Positions 24,315 through 33,597 of a stretch of 64,000 bases of DNA are shown here, piece after piece. Location of the stretch: positions 186,001 to 250,000 of the forward strand of contig NZ_BCQS01000007.1 of NCBI RefSeq assembly GCF_001552195.1. The letters are read 5' to 3'. This DNA comes from Actinomadura latina NBRC 106108. GTDB lineage: Bacteria > Actinomycetota > Actinomycetes > Streptosporangiales > Streptosporangiaceae. Under the pieces are notes generated by a model, which saw only the letters and a program-made list of their open reading frames with translations, did no database searches and had not been told where the DNA came from. Position 1 is the first letter of the stretch; each line of letters begins with the position of its first letter. Position numbers and translations under genes: made by a program.

Positions 24315-27300
24315 CTACTTCCGCTCGCCGAACAGTCTCGCCATCAGGGCCTCCTGCTCGGCCTGGTGCAGCTTCGCCGAACCGACCGCGGGCGACGACG
24401 ACGCCGGGCGCGACACCCGCGACATCTTCAGGCCCTCGATGTGGTGCGGCAGCTTCAGCGCCATGAACGGCCAGGCGCCCATGTTGGCGGGCTCGTCCTG
24501 CACCCACACGACCTCGGCGCCGGCGGGGTACTTGGCGAGTTCGGCCTTGATCTCGTCCACCGGCGGCGGGTAGAGCCGCTCGACCCGGACGACCGCGGTG
24601 TCGTTCGCGCCCGCCGCGCGGCGCGCCTTCACCACGTCGTAGTAGATCTTGCCGGTGGTCAGCAGCACCCGCCGCACGCCCGCCGGGTCGATCGCCGGGT
24701 CGCTCTCCGGGATGACCGGCTGGAACGCGCCCTCGGTGATCTCCGCGACCGGCGACGTGGCCGCCTTCAGCCGCAGCAGCGACTTCGGCGTGAACACCAC
24801 CAGCGGCTTGTGCCGGCCCGACAGGACCTGCCAGCGCAGCAGGTGGAAGTAGTTCGCCGGCGTGGTCGGGTACGCCACGGTCATGTTGTCCTGCGCGCAC
24901 AGCTGCAGGTACCGCTCGATCCGCGCGGACGAGTGGTCGGGCCCCTGGCCCTCGTAGCCGTGCGGCAGCAGCAGCACGACGCTGGAGTGCTGGCCCCACT
25001 TCTGCTCACCGGACGAGATGTACTCGTCCACCACCGACTGGGCGCCGTTGGCGAAGTCGCCGAACTGGGCCTCCCAGCAGACCAGGGCGTCCGGACGGGT
25101 CATCGAGTAGCCGTACTCGAAGCCCATCGCCGCGTACTCGCTGAGCAGCGAGTCGTGCGCGTAGAACTTCGACACGCCCTGCCCGAACTGCTTCAGCGGC
25201 GTGTACTCCTCGCCGGTCTTGCGGTCGACGAGGACCGCGTGCCGCTGGCCGAACGTCCCGCGCCGGGTGTCCTGCCCGACCAGCCGCACCGGGCGGCCGT
25301 CGATCAGCAGCGAGCCCATCGCGAGCAGCTCGCCGGTCGCCCAGTCGATCGCGTCGTCCTCGATCATCTGGGCGCGGCGCTGCAGGATCGGCTGGAGCCG
25401 CGGGTGCGGGGTGAAGCCCTCCGGCAGGCTGACCTGGGTCTCGATGATCCGCTTGACGGTCTCCGGCGGGATCGCCGACCCGGCCTTGCCGTGGTCGATC
25501 GGGATGCGCTCCTCGACGTCCGGCTTGACCACCGAGCCCGGTTCGAGGGGCTTCTTCACCGCCTCGCGGGTCTCGGTGAAGGCCCGCTCCAGCTGCTCCT
25601 GGTAGTCGCGGAGCGCCTGCTCGGCCTCCTCCACCGTGATGTCGCCGCGGCCGATCAGCGCCTCGGTGTACAGCTTGCGCACCGAGCGCTTGGCGTCGAT
25701 CAGGTCGTACATCAGCGGCTGGGTGAACGAGGGGTTCTCGCCCTCGTTGTGGCCCCGGCGCCGGTAGCAGACCATGTCGACGACGACGTCCTTCTTGAAC
25801 GTCTGCCGGTACTCGAACGCCAGCCGCGCGACCCGGGCGCACGCCTCCGGGTCGTCGCCGTTCACGTGGAAGATCGGCGCCTGGATCATCCGGGCCACGT
25901 CGGTCGCGTAGACGCTGGACCGCGAGTACTCGGGGGCGGTGGTGAAGCCGACCTGGTTGTTGATGATCACGTGCACGCTGCCGCCGGTGCGGTAGCCGCG
26001 CAGCTGCGACAGGTTCAGCGTCTCGGCCACCACGCCCTGCCCGGCGAACGCGGCGTCGCCGTGGATCAGGATCGGCAGCACGGTGAAGCCGGCCTCGCCG
26101 ACGTCCAGGACGTCCTGCTTGGCGCGGACGACGCCCTCCAGCACCGGGTCGACCGTCTCCAGGTGGGACGGGTTCGCGACCAGCTCGGTGTGGATCTTGG
26201 AACCGTCGCTGGCGACGAAGTCGCCGGACGCGCCGAGGTGGTACTTCACGTCGCCGGAGCCCTGCGCGCTGCGCGGGTCGAGGTTGCCCTCGAACTCGCC
26301 GAAGATCTGCGCGTAGGACTTGCCGACGATGTTGGCGAGGACGTTCAGCCGGCCGCGGTGCGCCATCCCGATGACGACCTCGTCGAGGCTCTCCTTCGCC
26401 GCCGCCGAGATCACCGAGTCCAGCAGCGGTATGACGGACTCGCCGCCCTCCAGCGAGAACCGCTTCTGCCCGACGAACTTCGTCTGCAGGAACGTCTCGA
26501 ACGCCTCGGCGCTGTTGAGCCGGCGCAGCACGTGCAGCTGCTCCTCGCGCGACGGCTTTTCGTGCGGGACCTCGACGCGCTCCTGGATCCAGGCGCGCTC
26601 CTCCGGGTCCTGGATGTGCATGTACTCGATGCCGACCGTCCGGCAGTACGCCATCCGCAGCACGCCGAGGATGTCGCGCAGCTTCATCGTCGGCTCGCCG
26701 CCGAACCCGCCGGTCGCGAACTCGCGCTCCAGGTCCCACAGGGTGAGGCCGTGCTTGAGGATGTCGAGGTCGGGGTGGCGGCGCTGCTTGTACTCCAGGG
26801 GGTCGGTGTCGGCCATCAGGTGGCCGCGGACCCGGTAGGCGTGGATCAGCTCGTGGACGCGCGCGACCTTGGCGACGTCGTCGTCATGGGCGGCGGAGAT
26901 GTCCTTGACCCAGCGCACCGGCTCGTACGGGATGCGCAGCGCCTCGAAGATCTCGTCGTAGAAGCCGTCCTCGCCGAGCAGGAGCTGATGGATGCGGCGC
27001 AGGAAGTCGCCGGACTGCGCGCCCTGGATGATCCGGTGGTCGTAGGTGGAGGTCAGCGTCATCACCTTGCTGATCCCCATGCGCGACAGCGTGTCGCCGG
27101 ACGCGCCCGCGAACTCGGCCGGGTACTCCATCGCGCCCACGCCGATGATCGTGCCCTGGCCGGGCATCAGCCGCGGCACCGAGTGGACGGTCCCGATCGT
27201 GCCCGGGTTCGTCAGGCTGATCGTGGTGCCCTGGAAGTCCTCCAGGGTGAGCTTGCCGCCGCGGGCCTTGCGGACGATCTCCTCGTAGGCGGCCCAGAAC

Positions 27301-28031
27301 TGGCGGAAGTCCAGCGTCTCGGCGGCCTTGATGCTCGGCACGACGAGCTGCCGGGAGCCGTCGCTCTTCTGCAGGTCGATGGCCAGCCCGAAGTTGACGT
27401 GCTCGGGCCGGACCAGCACCGGCTTGCCGTCCACCTCGGTGAACGCGGCGTTCATCTCCGGCATCGCCGCGAGCGCCCGGACGATCGCGTACCCGATCAG
27501 GTGCGTGAACGAGACCTTGCCGCCGCGCCCGCGCTTCAGGTGGTTGTTGATGACGATGCGGTTGTCGACCAGCAGCTTCGCCGGCACGGCCCGCACGCTC
27601 GTCGCCGTCGGCACGCCGAGGCTGGCCTCCATGTTGGTGGCCGTCCGGGCGGCGACGCCGCGCAGCCGGACCTCCTCGGCGCCCGCCGGCACCGGCGGCG
27701 GGGCGGGCTTCTCCGCCTTCGGCGCGGGCTTGGCGGCCGGCCTCGCGGGCGCCGCCGGCGGTGCCGCGGGCCGCTGCGATGTCGGCGGAGCGGCCGCGGT
27801 GCCGTTCGCGGCCGCCGGGGCCGCGCCGTCGGTGGTGGCCGGTGGGGACGCGGGGGTCGCGGACGACGGCCGGCTGTCCGGCTGGTAGTCCGCGAAGAAG
27901 TTCCACCAGGCCTCGTCAACGGAGTTCGGGTCTTCGAGGTACTTCTGGTACAGCTCGTCGACCAGCCACTCGTTGGCGCCGAAATCGGTGATCTTTGGGT
28001 CGGCACTAGTTTGCGACGACTCTGTCGACAC
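24315..28031 (-). CDS. kgd: Multifunctional 2-oxoglutarate metabolism enzyme Kgd (E1/E2o)
   Basis: 1238 residues, the size of mycobacterial Kgd. The N-terminal E1-type helix ([21 protein letters not shown]) and a Pro/Ala linker (about 60-115) are followed by an E2 succinyltransferase domain (about 130-340, active-site [20 protein letters not shown]). Next is a thiamine-diphosphate dehydrogenase with [25 protein letters not shown], and the C-terminal transketolase-like part ([20 protein letters not shown]). It feeds 2-oxoglutarate into succinyl-CoA in the TCA cycle or decarboxylates it. GTG start, monocistronic apart from DUF6104. GarA-type control is expected from homologues. Confidence 0.96.
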   Translation of the reverse strand: MSTESSQTSADPKITDFGANEWLVDELYQKYLEDPNSVDEAWWNFFADYQPDSRPSSATPASPPATTDGAAPAAANGTAAAPPTSQRPAAPPAAPARPAAKPAPKAEKPAPPPVPAGAEEVRLRGVAARTATNMEASLGVPTATSVRAVPAKLLVDNRIVINNHLKRGRGGKVSFTHLIGYAIVRALAAMPEMNAAFTEVDGKPVLVRPEHVNFGLAIDLQKSDGSRQLVVPSIKAAETLDFRQFWAAYEEIVRKARGGKLTLEDFQGTTISLTNPGTIGTVHSVPRLMPGQGTIIGVGAMEYPAEFAGASGDTLSRMGISKVMTLTSTYDHRIIQGAQSGDFLRRIHQLLLGEDGFYDEIFEALRIPYEPVRWVKDISAAHDDDVAKVARVHELIHAYRVRGHLMADTDPLEYKQRRHPDLDILKHGLTLWDLEREFATGGFGGEPTMKLRDILGVLRMAYCRTVGIEYMHIQDPEERAWIQERVEVPHEKPSREEQLHVLRRLNSAEAFETFLQTKFVGQKRFSLEGGESVIPLLDSVISAAAKESLDEVVIGMAHRGRLNVLANIVGKSYAQIFGEFEGNLDPRSAQGSGDVKYHLGASGDFVASDGSKIHTELVANPSHLETVDPVLEGVVRAKQDVLDVGEAGFTVLPILIHGDAAFAGQGVVAETLNLSQLRGYRTGGSVHVIINNQVGFTTAPEYSRSSVYATDVARMIQAPIFHVNGDDPEACARVARLAFEYRQTFKKDVVVDMVCYRRRGHNEGENPSFTQPLMYDLIDAKRSVRKLYTEALIGRGDITVEEAEQALRDYQEQLERAFTETREAVKKPLEPGSVVKPDVEERIPIDHGKAGSAIPPETVKRIIETQVSLPEGFTPHPRLQPILQRRAQMIEDDAIDWATGELLAMGSLLIDGRPVRLVGQDTRRGTFGQRHAVLVDRKTGEEYTPLKQFGQGVSKFYAHDSLLSEYAAMGFEYGYSMTRPDALVCWEAQFGDFANGAQSVVDEYISSGEQKWGQHSSVVLLLPHGYEGQGPDHSSARIERYLQLCAQDNMTVAYPTTPANYFHLLRWQVLSGRHKPLVVFTPKSLLRLKAATSPVAEITEGAFQPVIPESDPAIDPAGVRRVLLTTGKIYYDVVKARRAAGANDTAVVRVERLYPPPVDEIKAELAKYPAGAEVVWVQDEPANMGAWPFMALKLPHHIEGLKMSRVSRPASSSPAVGSAKLHQAEQEALMARLFGERK

Positions 28032-28115
28032 GGCGGAGATCGCCCTCTTCCGCTGCTCGCAGGTGAGTTCTGAGACGCACCCCAGGCTACTGTAGTGAAG
28101 GCCCGGCCGCGTGCC

Positions 28116-28784
28116 TCAGTGACTGTGAGGAGCGACCGTCGGGCCTTCGCTGGCCTGGACGAGGACGAAGCCCTGGCCCTGGTACGCCAGCTGCATGGCC
28201 TCGCCGCTGCCGCGGCCGATGAGGGCGCCCGCCTTGAAGGTGCGGTTGACGCCGACCTGGAGGCTGGTGCTCCACGCCACGGCGGACTGGCCGTCCGCGA
28301 ACGTGGGGGCGCGGCCGCAGTCGAGCATGACGGGGGTGCCGTGCGTGGTGAGCGCCACCCAGCCGGTGCCCTGCAGGGTGGTGTTGAACAGGCCGCCGGC
28401 GGCGATGCCCGCGCCCTGGACGCGCTGGATGTCGGACTGCAGCGTCGAGTCGTAGGCGAGGATGTTCTTGCCGTTGACGGTGATGCCCTCGTTCTCCAGG
28501 TAGAAGAGGTGGATGTCGTCGGCGTCGTTCGCGACGAACAGCAGGCCCTGGCCCTTGACGCGCATCAGCGGCACGCCCTCGCCGGTCAGGGCCTTCTTCA
28601 TGAACTTGCCGATGCCGCCGGAGCCCTCGTAGTCGAACTCCATCTGGCCCTGGAACGCGACCATGGAGCCCTGCCGGGCCAGGACGTCCCCGTTCAGGTG
28701 GACGCGGAGCATCTTGGAGTTCTGGAGGGCGAAGTGGCCGGGAAGCTGGCCCTGGTCGAGGTTGCCGAAGAACTGGCTGCGCAT
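28116..28784 (-). CDS. AIM24-family protein
   Basis: 222 residues, all beta. Text such as KMLRVHLNGDVLARQGSMVAFQG, GEGVPLMRVKGQGLLFVAN, YDSTLQSDIQRVQG, GTGWVALTTHGTPVML and LIGRGSGEAMQLAYQGQGFVLVQ follows the AIM24/TIGR00266 family, named after a yeast mitochondrial protein, with no known biochemistry in bacteria. Encoded 61 nt downstream of the thiol-transferase gene on the same strand, with a small GCGGAT/ATCCGC hairpin between. Confidence 0.85.
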   Translation of the reverse strand: MRSQFFGNLDQGQLPGHFALQNSKMLRVHLNGDVLARQGSMVAFQGQMEFDYEGSGGIGKFMKKALTGEGVPLMRVKGQGLLFVANDADDIHLFYLENEGITVNGKNILAYDSTLQSDIQRVQGAGIAAGGLFNTTLQGTGWVALTTHGTPVMLDCGRAPTFADGQSAVAWSTSLQVGVNRTFKAGALIGRGSGEAMQLAYQGQGFVLVQASEGPTVAPHSH

Positions 28785-28845
28785 GGTCGGGTCATGCCTT
28801 TCGTGCGGATTACAGGAGATCCGCCAGCATAACGACGGGTCGGAG

Positions 28846-29754
28846 TCAGAGGTCCCGGCCGTGTGGAACCGTCCAATCCACGAGCGGGCCCTTCGCGACC
28901 ACGCCGGACGGGTTGATGTTGCGCTGCGTCACGTAGTAGTGGCGCTTGATGTGGTCGAAGTTCGTCGTCTCGCCGAACGCGGGGACCGAGTACAGGTCGC
29001 GCGCGTACGCCCACAGGTTCTCGTAGTCGACCAGGCGCCGCAGGTTGCACTTGAAGTGCCCGTGGTAGACGGCGTCGAAGCGGGCCAGGGTGGGGTAGAG
29101 GCGGACGTCGGCCTCGGTAATCTCGTCGCCGAACAGGTAGCGGCGGGTGGAGAGGCGCTCTTCGAGCCGGCCGAACGTGTCGAAGAGGGCGTCGAACGCC
29201 TCCTCGTAGGCGCCCTGGGACGTGGCGAACCCGGCCTTGTAGACCCCGTTGTTGACGGTCGTGTAGACGAGCTCGTTCAGCTCGTCGATCTCGGGGCGGA
29301 GCGCCTCCGGGTACAGGTCGGGCGCGCCCGGCCGATGGTGCGCGGTGAACTCCGTCTCAAACATCGTGGTGATGTTCGGGAAGTCGTTGGTGACCAGGCT
29401 CTCGGTCTCGGTGTCCCAGATGGACGGGACGGTGTAGCGGCCCTCGAACGACGGGTCGGTGGCGAGGTACAGCTCGGAGAGGAAGACCGCGCCGGTGACG
29501 GGGTCGCGGTCGGGGAACCGCCAGCCCTTCTCGTCCCGGATGGGGTCGACGACGGCGACGCCGATGACGTCCTCCAGGCCGAGGAGGCGCCGGACGATCA
29601 GGGTGCGGTGGGCCCACGGGCACGCGTACGAAACGAACAGCCGGTACCGGCCGGGCTCGGCGGGGAACCCGGACGAGCCGTCCGCGGTGATCCGGCCGGT
29701 GAACCGGTTCGCCTGCCGGACGAACCGGCCTGCCTCGACCTCCTGAACGCTCAC
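28846..29754 (-). CDS. Glutathionyl-hydroquinone reductase-like thiol transferase
   Basis: 302 residues of the ECM4/YqjG (Xi-class GST) family. The catalytic motif A-C-P-W-A-H-R-T has Cys45, the residue that takes up the thiol from a thioether quinol; RRLLGLEDVIGVAVVDP and NDFPNITTMFETEF are other family blocks, and the C-terminal helical half (FDAVYHGHFKCN, LRRLVDYENLWAYARDLY) is intact. Actinomycetes normally use mycothiol instead of glutathione, so the true thiol substrate is open. Confidence 0.88.
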   Translation of the reverse strand: MSVQEVEAGRFVRQANRFTGRITADGSSGFPAEPGRYRLFVSYACPWAHRTLIVRRLLGLEDVIGVAVVDPIRDEKGWRFPDRDPVTGAVFLSELYLATDPSFEGRYTVPSIWDTETESLVTNDFPNITTMFETEFTAHHRPGAPDLYPEALRPEIDELNELVYTTVNNGVYKAGFATSQGAYEEAFDALFDTFGRLEERLSTRRYLFGDEITEADVRLYPTLARFDAVYHGHFKCNLRRLVDYENLWAYARDLYSVPAFGETTNFDHIKRHYYVTQRNINPSGVVAKGPLVDWTVPHGRDL

Positions 29755-29901
29755 GCGTGCCTCCCGCAGCCGCTCGCCCGTCCCGGATCATCGTCCGAAT
29801 GACCGATCCGGGCCGGGAACCTCGCGGATACCATAACCGTCGGTAGCAGGTGTGAAACGACCGCGGACGCGGTCGCGCCGGGAACGAGATGGCGGGGGTC
29901 C

Positions 29902-30588
29902 ATGCTCGAGCACTTCAACGCCCTGGTGGACGGGCTGCCGCCCGCGATGATCTACCTCGTCATCGCGGCGCTGGTGTTCGCCGAGGCCGCGCTGTTCGTC
30001 GGGTTCGTGTTCCCCGGCGAGACCGCGATCGTCGTCGGCGGCGTCCTCGCCAGCCAGCACGTGCTGGCGCTGCCGCTGCTGCTCGCCATCGCGGTGGCCG
30101 CGGCGGTCGCGGGCGATTCGGTCGGCTACGAGATCGGCCGCAAGTACGGGCCGCGGCTGCTGGACGTCGGGGTCATGCGAAAACACCGCGCCAAGGTCGC
30201 CGGCGCGCAGGACCTGATCCGCCGCCGGGGCGCGTTCGCGGTGTTCATCGGGCGGTTCACGGCGTTGCTGCGGGCGCTCATGCCCGCGCTGGCGGGCAGC
30301 TCGCGGCTGCCGTATCCGAAGTTCCTGGTCTTCAACGTCATCGGCGGCGTGGCCTGGGTGGCGACGTTCACGCTCGGCGGCTACTTCGCGGGCACGGCGT
30401 TCGAGCACGCGGCGAAGCTGGCGGGCCGGGGCCTCGCGATCGGGCTCGCGGTGGCGGCCGTCGCCGGGCTGGCGGTGTGGACCGTCCGCAAGCGCCGCAG
30501 GGAGGCGCTCGAGGAGGCCGCGGCGGAGGCCGGCGCCGGGGAGCCCGGATTGGACGGGGAACCCGCGCGAACCGTCCCGGAGACCTAG
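29902..30588 (+). CDS. DedA-family membrane protein
   Basis: 228 residues. The DedA/SNARE-associated fold: VGFVFPGETAIVVGGVLA, GDSVGYEIGRKYGPRLLDV, FIGRFTALLRALMPALAGSSRLPYPKF, VAWVATFTLGGYFAG. Re-entrant loops and conserved Glu/Arg residues act as lipid (undecaprenyl-phosphate or phospholipid) flippases in studied members. The C-terminal tail is charged and cytoplasmic. ATG follows GGCGGGGGTCC. Its stop overlaps that of the opposite gene by 4 nt. Confidence 0.9.
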   Translation: MLEHFNALVDGLPPAMIYLVIAALVFAEAALFVGFVFPGETAIVVGGVLASQHVLALPLLLAIAVAAAVAGDSVGYEIGRKYGPRLLDVGVMRKHRAKVAGAQDLIRRRGAFAVFIGRFTALLRALMPALAGSSRLPYPKFLVFNVIGGVAWVATFTLGGYFAGTAFEHAAKLAGRGLAIGLAVAAVAGLAVWTVRKRRREALEEAAAEAGAGEPGLDGEPARTVPET

Positions 30589-31652
30589 ACGTGCATCCGG
30601 CCGCTGATCATCGGCAGGTCGAGGTAGGTGCGGATCCCGGGATCGGCGGCGCACACCGCCGGGACGGAGTTCAGCGCGTGCGCGGACGCCGCGGAGATCA
30701 CGTCGGAGACCCAGTCCTCGTCGATCGCGAACGTCAGTGACGGGCGGCCGTCCACCCGGAGCGAGTACCCGGGGCGGCCCCACTCGTCCGACATCCGCGC
30801 GGCGTTGGCCTTGTGGACCACCTCGACGGTGATGACGGGCCGGCCGGCGGCCAGCCCGCTGAACGTCCAGCGGGCCGCCGCGACGGTGCCGTGCGGGATC
30901 GGCCCGGCGGCGGTGGCGAGGTCGGTCCCGGCGAGCCGGTAGTCGACGTCCACGTCGATCTCGTCGAGGTCGACGCCGAGGCCCGCCGCGACCAGGTGCA
31001 GGCTCTCGCCGAACATCGCGCGCATCGCGGCCCGGTTCGGCCGCAGCGCCCGCTGGTACGCCTCCTCGGTCTTGCCGAAGCCGAGCATGTCGTGGACCAT
31101 CCGCCAGGACGGGTGGCGGGCGAAGTCCGAGCACTCGCGGGCGTAGACGTGGGTGATCCGCCGGGACAGCCGCGACAGCACGAGCGGCATGACGTCGGCC
31201 ATGAAGCCGCCGCTCACGCCGCTGCCGTGCACGGACGTCCCGCCCCGCTTGCACGCCTGCTCCAGCTCGCCGGTGAACTGCGGGCCGTGCGCGTGCGGGT
31301 AGACGAGCCCGCTGACAGAGATCAGGTTCTTGCCGGACGCCAGCAGCGCGCAGATCGTGTCGAGTTCGGCGAACCGGTCGTGGACGGGGCTCGGGGCGTA
31401 GATCACGCAGTCGGCGTCCAGGGCCAGGATGTCCTCGATGTCGCGGGTCGCGGCGACGCCGATCGGGTCGCGGCCGGCGAGGGCCCCGGCGTCGGCGCCC
31501 TCCTTGGCGGGGGTGTGCACCCAGACCCCGGCGAGTTCCATGTCGTCGCGGTCGAGGACGCCCCTGATCGCGCTGCGTCCGATGGCGCCCGTCGCCCACT
31601 GCACGACGCGGTACGGGCGGCGGCCTGCGGTCGGCGCGTCGACGGAAATCAT
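30585..31652 (-). CDS. NAD(P)-binding dehydrogenase of the DapB fold
   Basis: 355 residues. Starts YRVVQWATGAIGRSAIRGVLDR, a Rossmann GxxGxxG variant, followed by HTPAKEGADAGALAGRDPIGV and CVIYAPS. This is the actinobacterial group annotated as dihydrodipicolinate-reductase-like or 2,4-diaminopentanoate dehydrogenase-like. Homologues are common beside lipid and steroid catabolism genes; here an SDR/crotonase pair is divergent across 211 nt. Substrate unknown. ATG preceded by GGAGG. Confidence 0.8.
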   Translation of the reverse strand: MISVDAPTAGRRPYRVVQWATGAIGRSAIRGVLDRDDMELAGVWVHTPAKEGADAGALAGRDPIGVAATRDIEDILALDADCVIYAPSPVHDRFAELDTICALLASGKNLISVSGLVYPHAHGPQFTGELEQACKRGGTSVHGSGVSGGFMADVMPLVLSRLSRRITHVYARECSDFARHPSWRMVHDMLGFGKTEEAYQRALRPNRAAMRAMFGESLHLVAAGLGVDLDEIDVDVDYRLAGTDLATAAGPIPHGTVAAARWTFSGLAAGRPVITVEVVHKANAARMSDEWGRPGYSLRVDGRPSLTFAIDEDWVSDVISAASAHALNSVPAVCAADPGIRTYLDLPMISGRMHV

Positions 31653-31796
31653 CGAGACGGGACCTCCGTTGCTCCTCGCGGTTCGCCCGAGACTACGCGG
31701 CGGCTTCGGCGAATTGCGGCAATCAGCGCAACTTCCGTCCTGTCCATGGTACGCGGGAACGACCCCGGTGGAGCCTGCCCGAGTGAGATTCGGTTT

Positions 31797-31808
31797 AGTG
31801 GTACCACT
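31797..31808. promoter_or_regulatory. 12-bp perfect palindrome upstream of the SDR gene
   Basis: AGTGGTACCACT, followed by another half-site TTGGTA, about 56 nt before ATG 31864. TGGTACCA-type sites are typical of GntR/FadR-like regulators; no regulator gene is adjacent. Confidence 0.5.
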
Positions 31809-31863
31809 TGGTAACCCCCGGATGATTTCCTGGGGGCGGGCCCCACGATGTGAGGAGAAGCGA

Positions 31864-32766
31864 ATGTCGGAACTGCGCTACGACGGCCGGGTCGCGGTCG
31901 TGACCGGGGCCGGCCACGGCCTCGGCCGCCAGCACGCCCTGGAGCTCGCCGCGCGCGGCGCCAAGCTCGTGGTCAACGACCTCGGCGGCGACCGGTCCGG
32001 TGTCGGCGCCTCCGCCGGCCCGGCCCAGGAGGTCGTGGACGAGATCAAGAAGAACGGCGGCGAGGCCGTCGCGGACCCCGGCAACGTCGCGACCCCCGAG
32101 GGCGCGCAGGGCGTCATCAAGACCGCGCTCGACGCGTTCGGCAAGGTCGACATCGTCGTCAACAACGCGGGCATCCTGCGCGACAAGTCGTTCAAGAACA
32201 TGTCCGTGGAGGAGTTCGACGCGGTCATCGCCGTCCACCTGCGCGGCTCGTTCCTGGTGTCCAGCGCCGCCTGGTCGCACCTGCGCGAGCAGGGCTACGG
32301 CCGGATCGTGAACACCTCGTCGCCGGCGGGCCTGTTCGGCAACTTCGGCCAGGCCAACTACTCCACCGCGAAGATGGGCCTGGTCGGGTTCACCAAGACC
32401 CTCGCGCAGGAGGGCGCCAAGTACAACATCAAGGCCAACGCGATCGCCCCGGTCGCCTGGACCCGGATGACCGAGGACCTGCTGCCCGCCGACTTCGCCG
32501 ACAAGCTCGGCGTCGACCAGGTGACGCCGCTCGTCGCCTACCTCGTCCACGAGAGCAACGAGGACTCCGGCGAGGTCTACACCGTCGGCGGCGGCCGGAT
32601 CGCGAAGATCTTCGTGGCGGAGGGCCCCGGCTACGGGCAGAACAGCACGCTGTCGGTCGAGGACGTCCGGGACAACTGGGCGGCCATCAGCGCGGCCGAG
32701 CCGCTGACGGTGTTCAAGAACGTGGGCGAGCAGATGGGCCCCCTGATCCAGCAGCTCACCTCCTGA
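31864..32766 (+). CDS. SDR dehydrogenase, MFE-2-type 3-hydroxyacyl-CoA dehydrogenase-like
   Basis: 300 residues. Cofactor loop VVTGAGHGLGRQHALELA, the loop VVNDLGGDRSGVG typical of peroxisomal multifunctional enzyme type 2, NNAGILRDKSF, Ser in NTSSPAGLFG and catalytic pair in ANYSTAKMG. The C-terminal 70 residues (GEVYTVGGGRIAKIFVAEGPG) continue the MFE-2 pattern. Probably oxidises a 3-hydroxyacyl-CoA. ATG 31864 follows GAGGAG. The crotonase gene begins 4 nt after its stop. Confidence 0.88.
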   Translation: MSELRYDGRVAVVTGAGHGLGRQHALELAARGAKLVVNDLGGDRSGVGASAGPAQEVVDEIKKNGGEAVADPGNVATPEGAQGVIKTALDAFGKVDIVVNNAGILRDKSFKNMSVEEFDAVIAVHLRGSFLVSSAAWSHLREQGYGRIVNTSSPAGLFGNFGQANYSTAKMGLVGFTKTLAQEGAKYNIKANAIAPVAWTRMTEDLLPADFADKLGVDQVTPLVAYLVHESNEDSGEVYTVGGGRIAKIFVAEGPGYGQNSTLSVEDVRDNWAAISAAEPLTVFKNVGEQMGPLIQQLTS

Positions 32767-32770
32767 GCCG

Positions 32771-33568
32771 TTGGGCGGGATCAAGCTCGACCGGCGGGAC
32801 GGGGTGGTCACGATCACCCTGTCCCGGCCGGAGCGACTGAACGCCGTCGACGGCGCCGTCACCGAGGAGATGCTCGACGCCCTGAACGAGCTGGCGCGAG
32901 ACCCGTCCACGCACGTGGTCGTGCTCACCGGCGAGGGCCGCGGGTTCTGCTCGGGCATGGACATCCAGGGCGGCGACCCGGGCGGCGAGACCGCCGAGGG
33001 CCGCGTCCAGCGGCTCTACCGGGGCATCGCGCGCGGCGCCGAGGTCACCGCGCGGCTGCGGGAGATCCCGCAGCCGGTCATCGCGGCGCTGCACGGCCCG
33101 GTCGCGGGCATGGGCGTGTCCTGGGCGCTGGCCTGCGACCTGCGGGTCGCCGACCCGACCACCCGGTTCGTCGTGCCGTTCACCGACCTCGGCCTGTCGG
33201 CCGGGGACTGCGGGCTCTCCTGGCTGCTGCCGCGCCTGATCGGCCCGGCGAAGGCCGCGGAGATCTCCTACCGGGCGCAGCGGCTGGACGTGCACCGCGC
33301 CGCCGAACTCGGCCTGATCACCGAGATCACCGCCGAGGGCGCGGACCTGGCGGGCGCCGATGCGCTCGCCGATGAACTGCTCACCAAGTCCCCGTACGGC
33401 CTGCGCCGTACGAAGGAGCTGCTCAACGCGTCCCTGGACGCCCCCGGCCTCCGCCGCCAGCTCGCCGCGGAGACGGCCGTCCAGACGCTCGCCTTCTTCA
33501 GCGAGGACCTCGCCGAAGGCATGACGGCGACGCTGGAGAAGCGCACGCCCGAGTTCAAGAACCGCTGA
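32771..33568 (+). CDS. Enoyl-CoA hydratase/isomerase family protein lacking the hydratase glutamates
   Basis: 265 residues. Crotonase fold: VVTITLSRPERLNAVDGAV, GEGRGFCSGMDIQGGD (oxyanion hole) and ALHGPVAGMGVSWALACDLRVAD. Compared with rat enoyl-CoA hydratase, Glu144 is replaced by Ser and Glu164 by Phe (VPFTDLGL). An Asp in SAGDCGLSWLLPR lines up with the catalytic Asp of PaaG-like isomerases. It is therefore more likely an isomerase or other crotonase than a hydratase. TTG start, 4 nt after the SDR gene, probably coupled. Confidence 0.82.
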   Translation: MGGIKLDRRDGVVTITLSRPERLNAVDGAVTEEMLDALNELARDPSTHVVVLTGEGRGFCSGMDIQGGDPGGETAEGRVQRLYRGIARGAEVTARLREIPQPVIAALHGPVAGMGVSWALACDLRVADPTTRFVVPFTDLGLSAGDCGLSWLLPRLIGPAKAAEISYRAQRLDVHRAAELGLITEITAEGADLAGADALADELLTKSPYGLRRTKELLNASLDAPGLRRQLAAETAVQTLAFFSEDLAEGMTATLEKRTPEFKNR

Positions 33569-33573
33569 GCCGG

Positions 33574-33597
33574 GCCCAGGGGGGCGACCCCCTGGGC
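33574..33597. terminator. Stem-loop between the crotonase and CbiX-like genes
   Basis: GCCCAGGGGG, loop GCGA, CCCCCTGGGC: perfect 10-bp stem between convergent stops. Confidence 0.7.

Noticed and set aside
24366..28073. A 1235-codon open frame opposite kgd
   Set aside because: It mirrors the real gene; its composition is Arg/His/Asp/Gly-rich with no domains, as expected for the antisense of a GC-rich gene.
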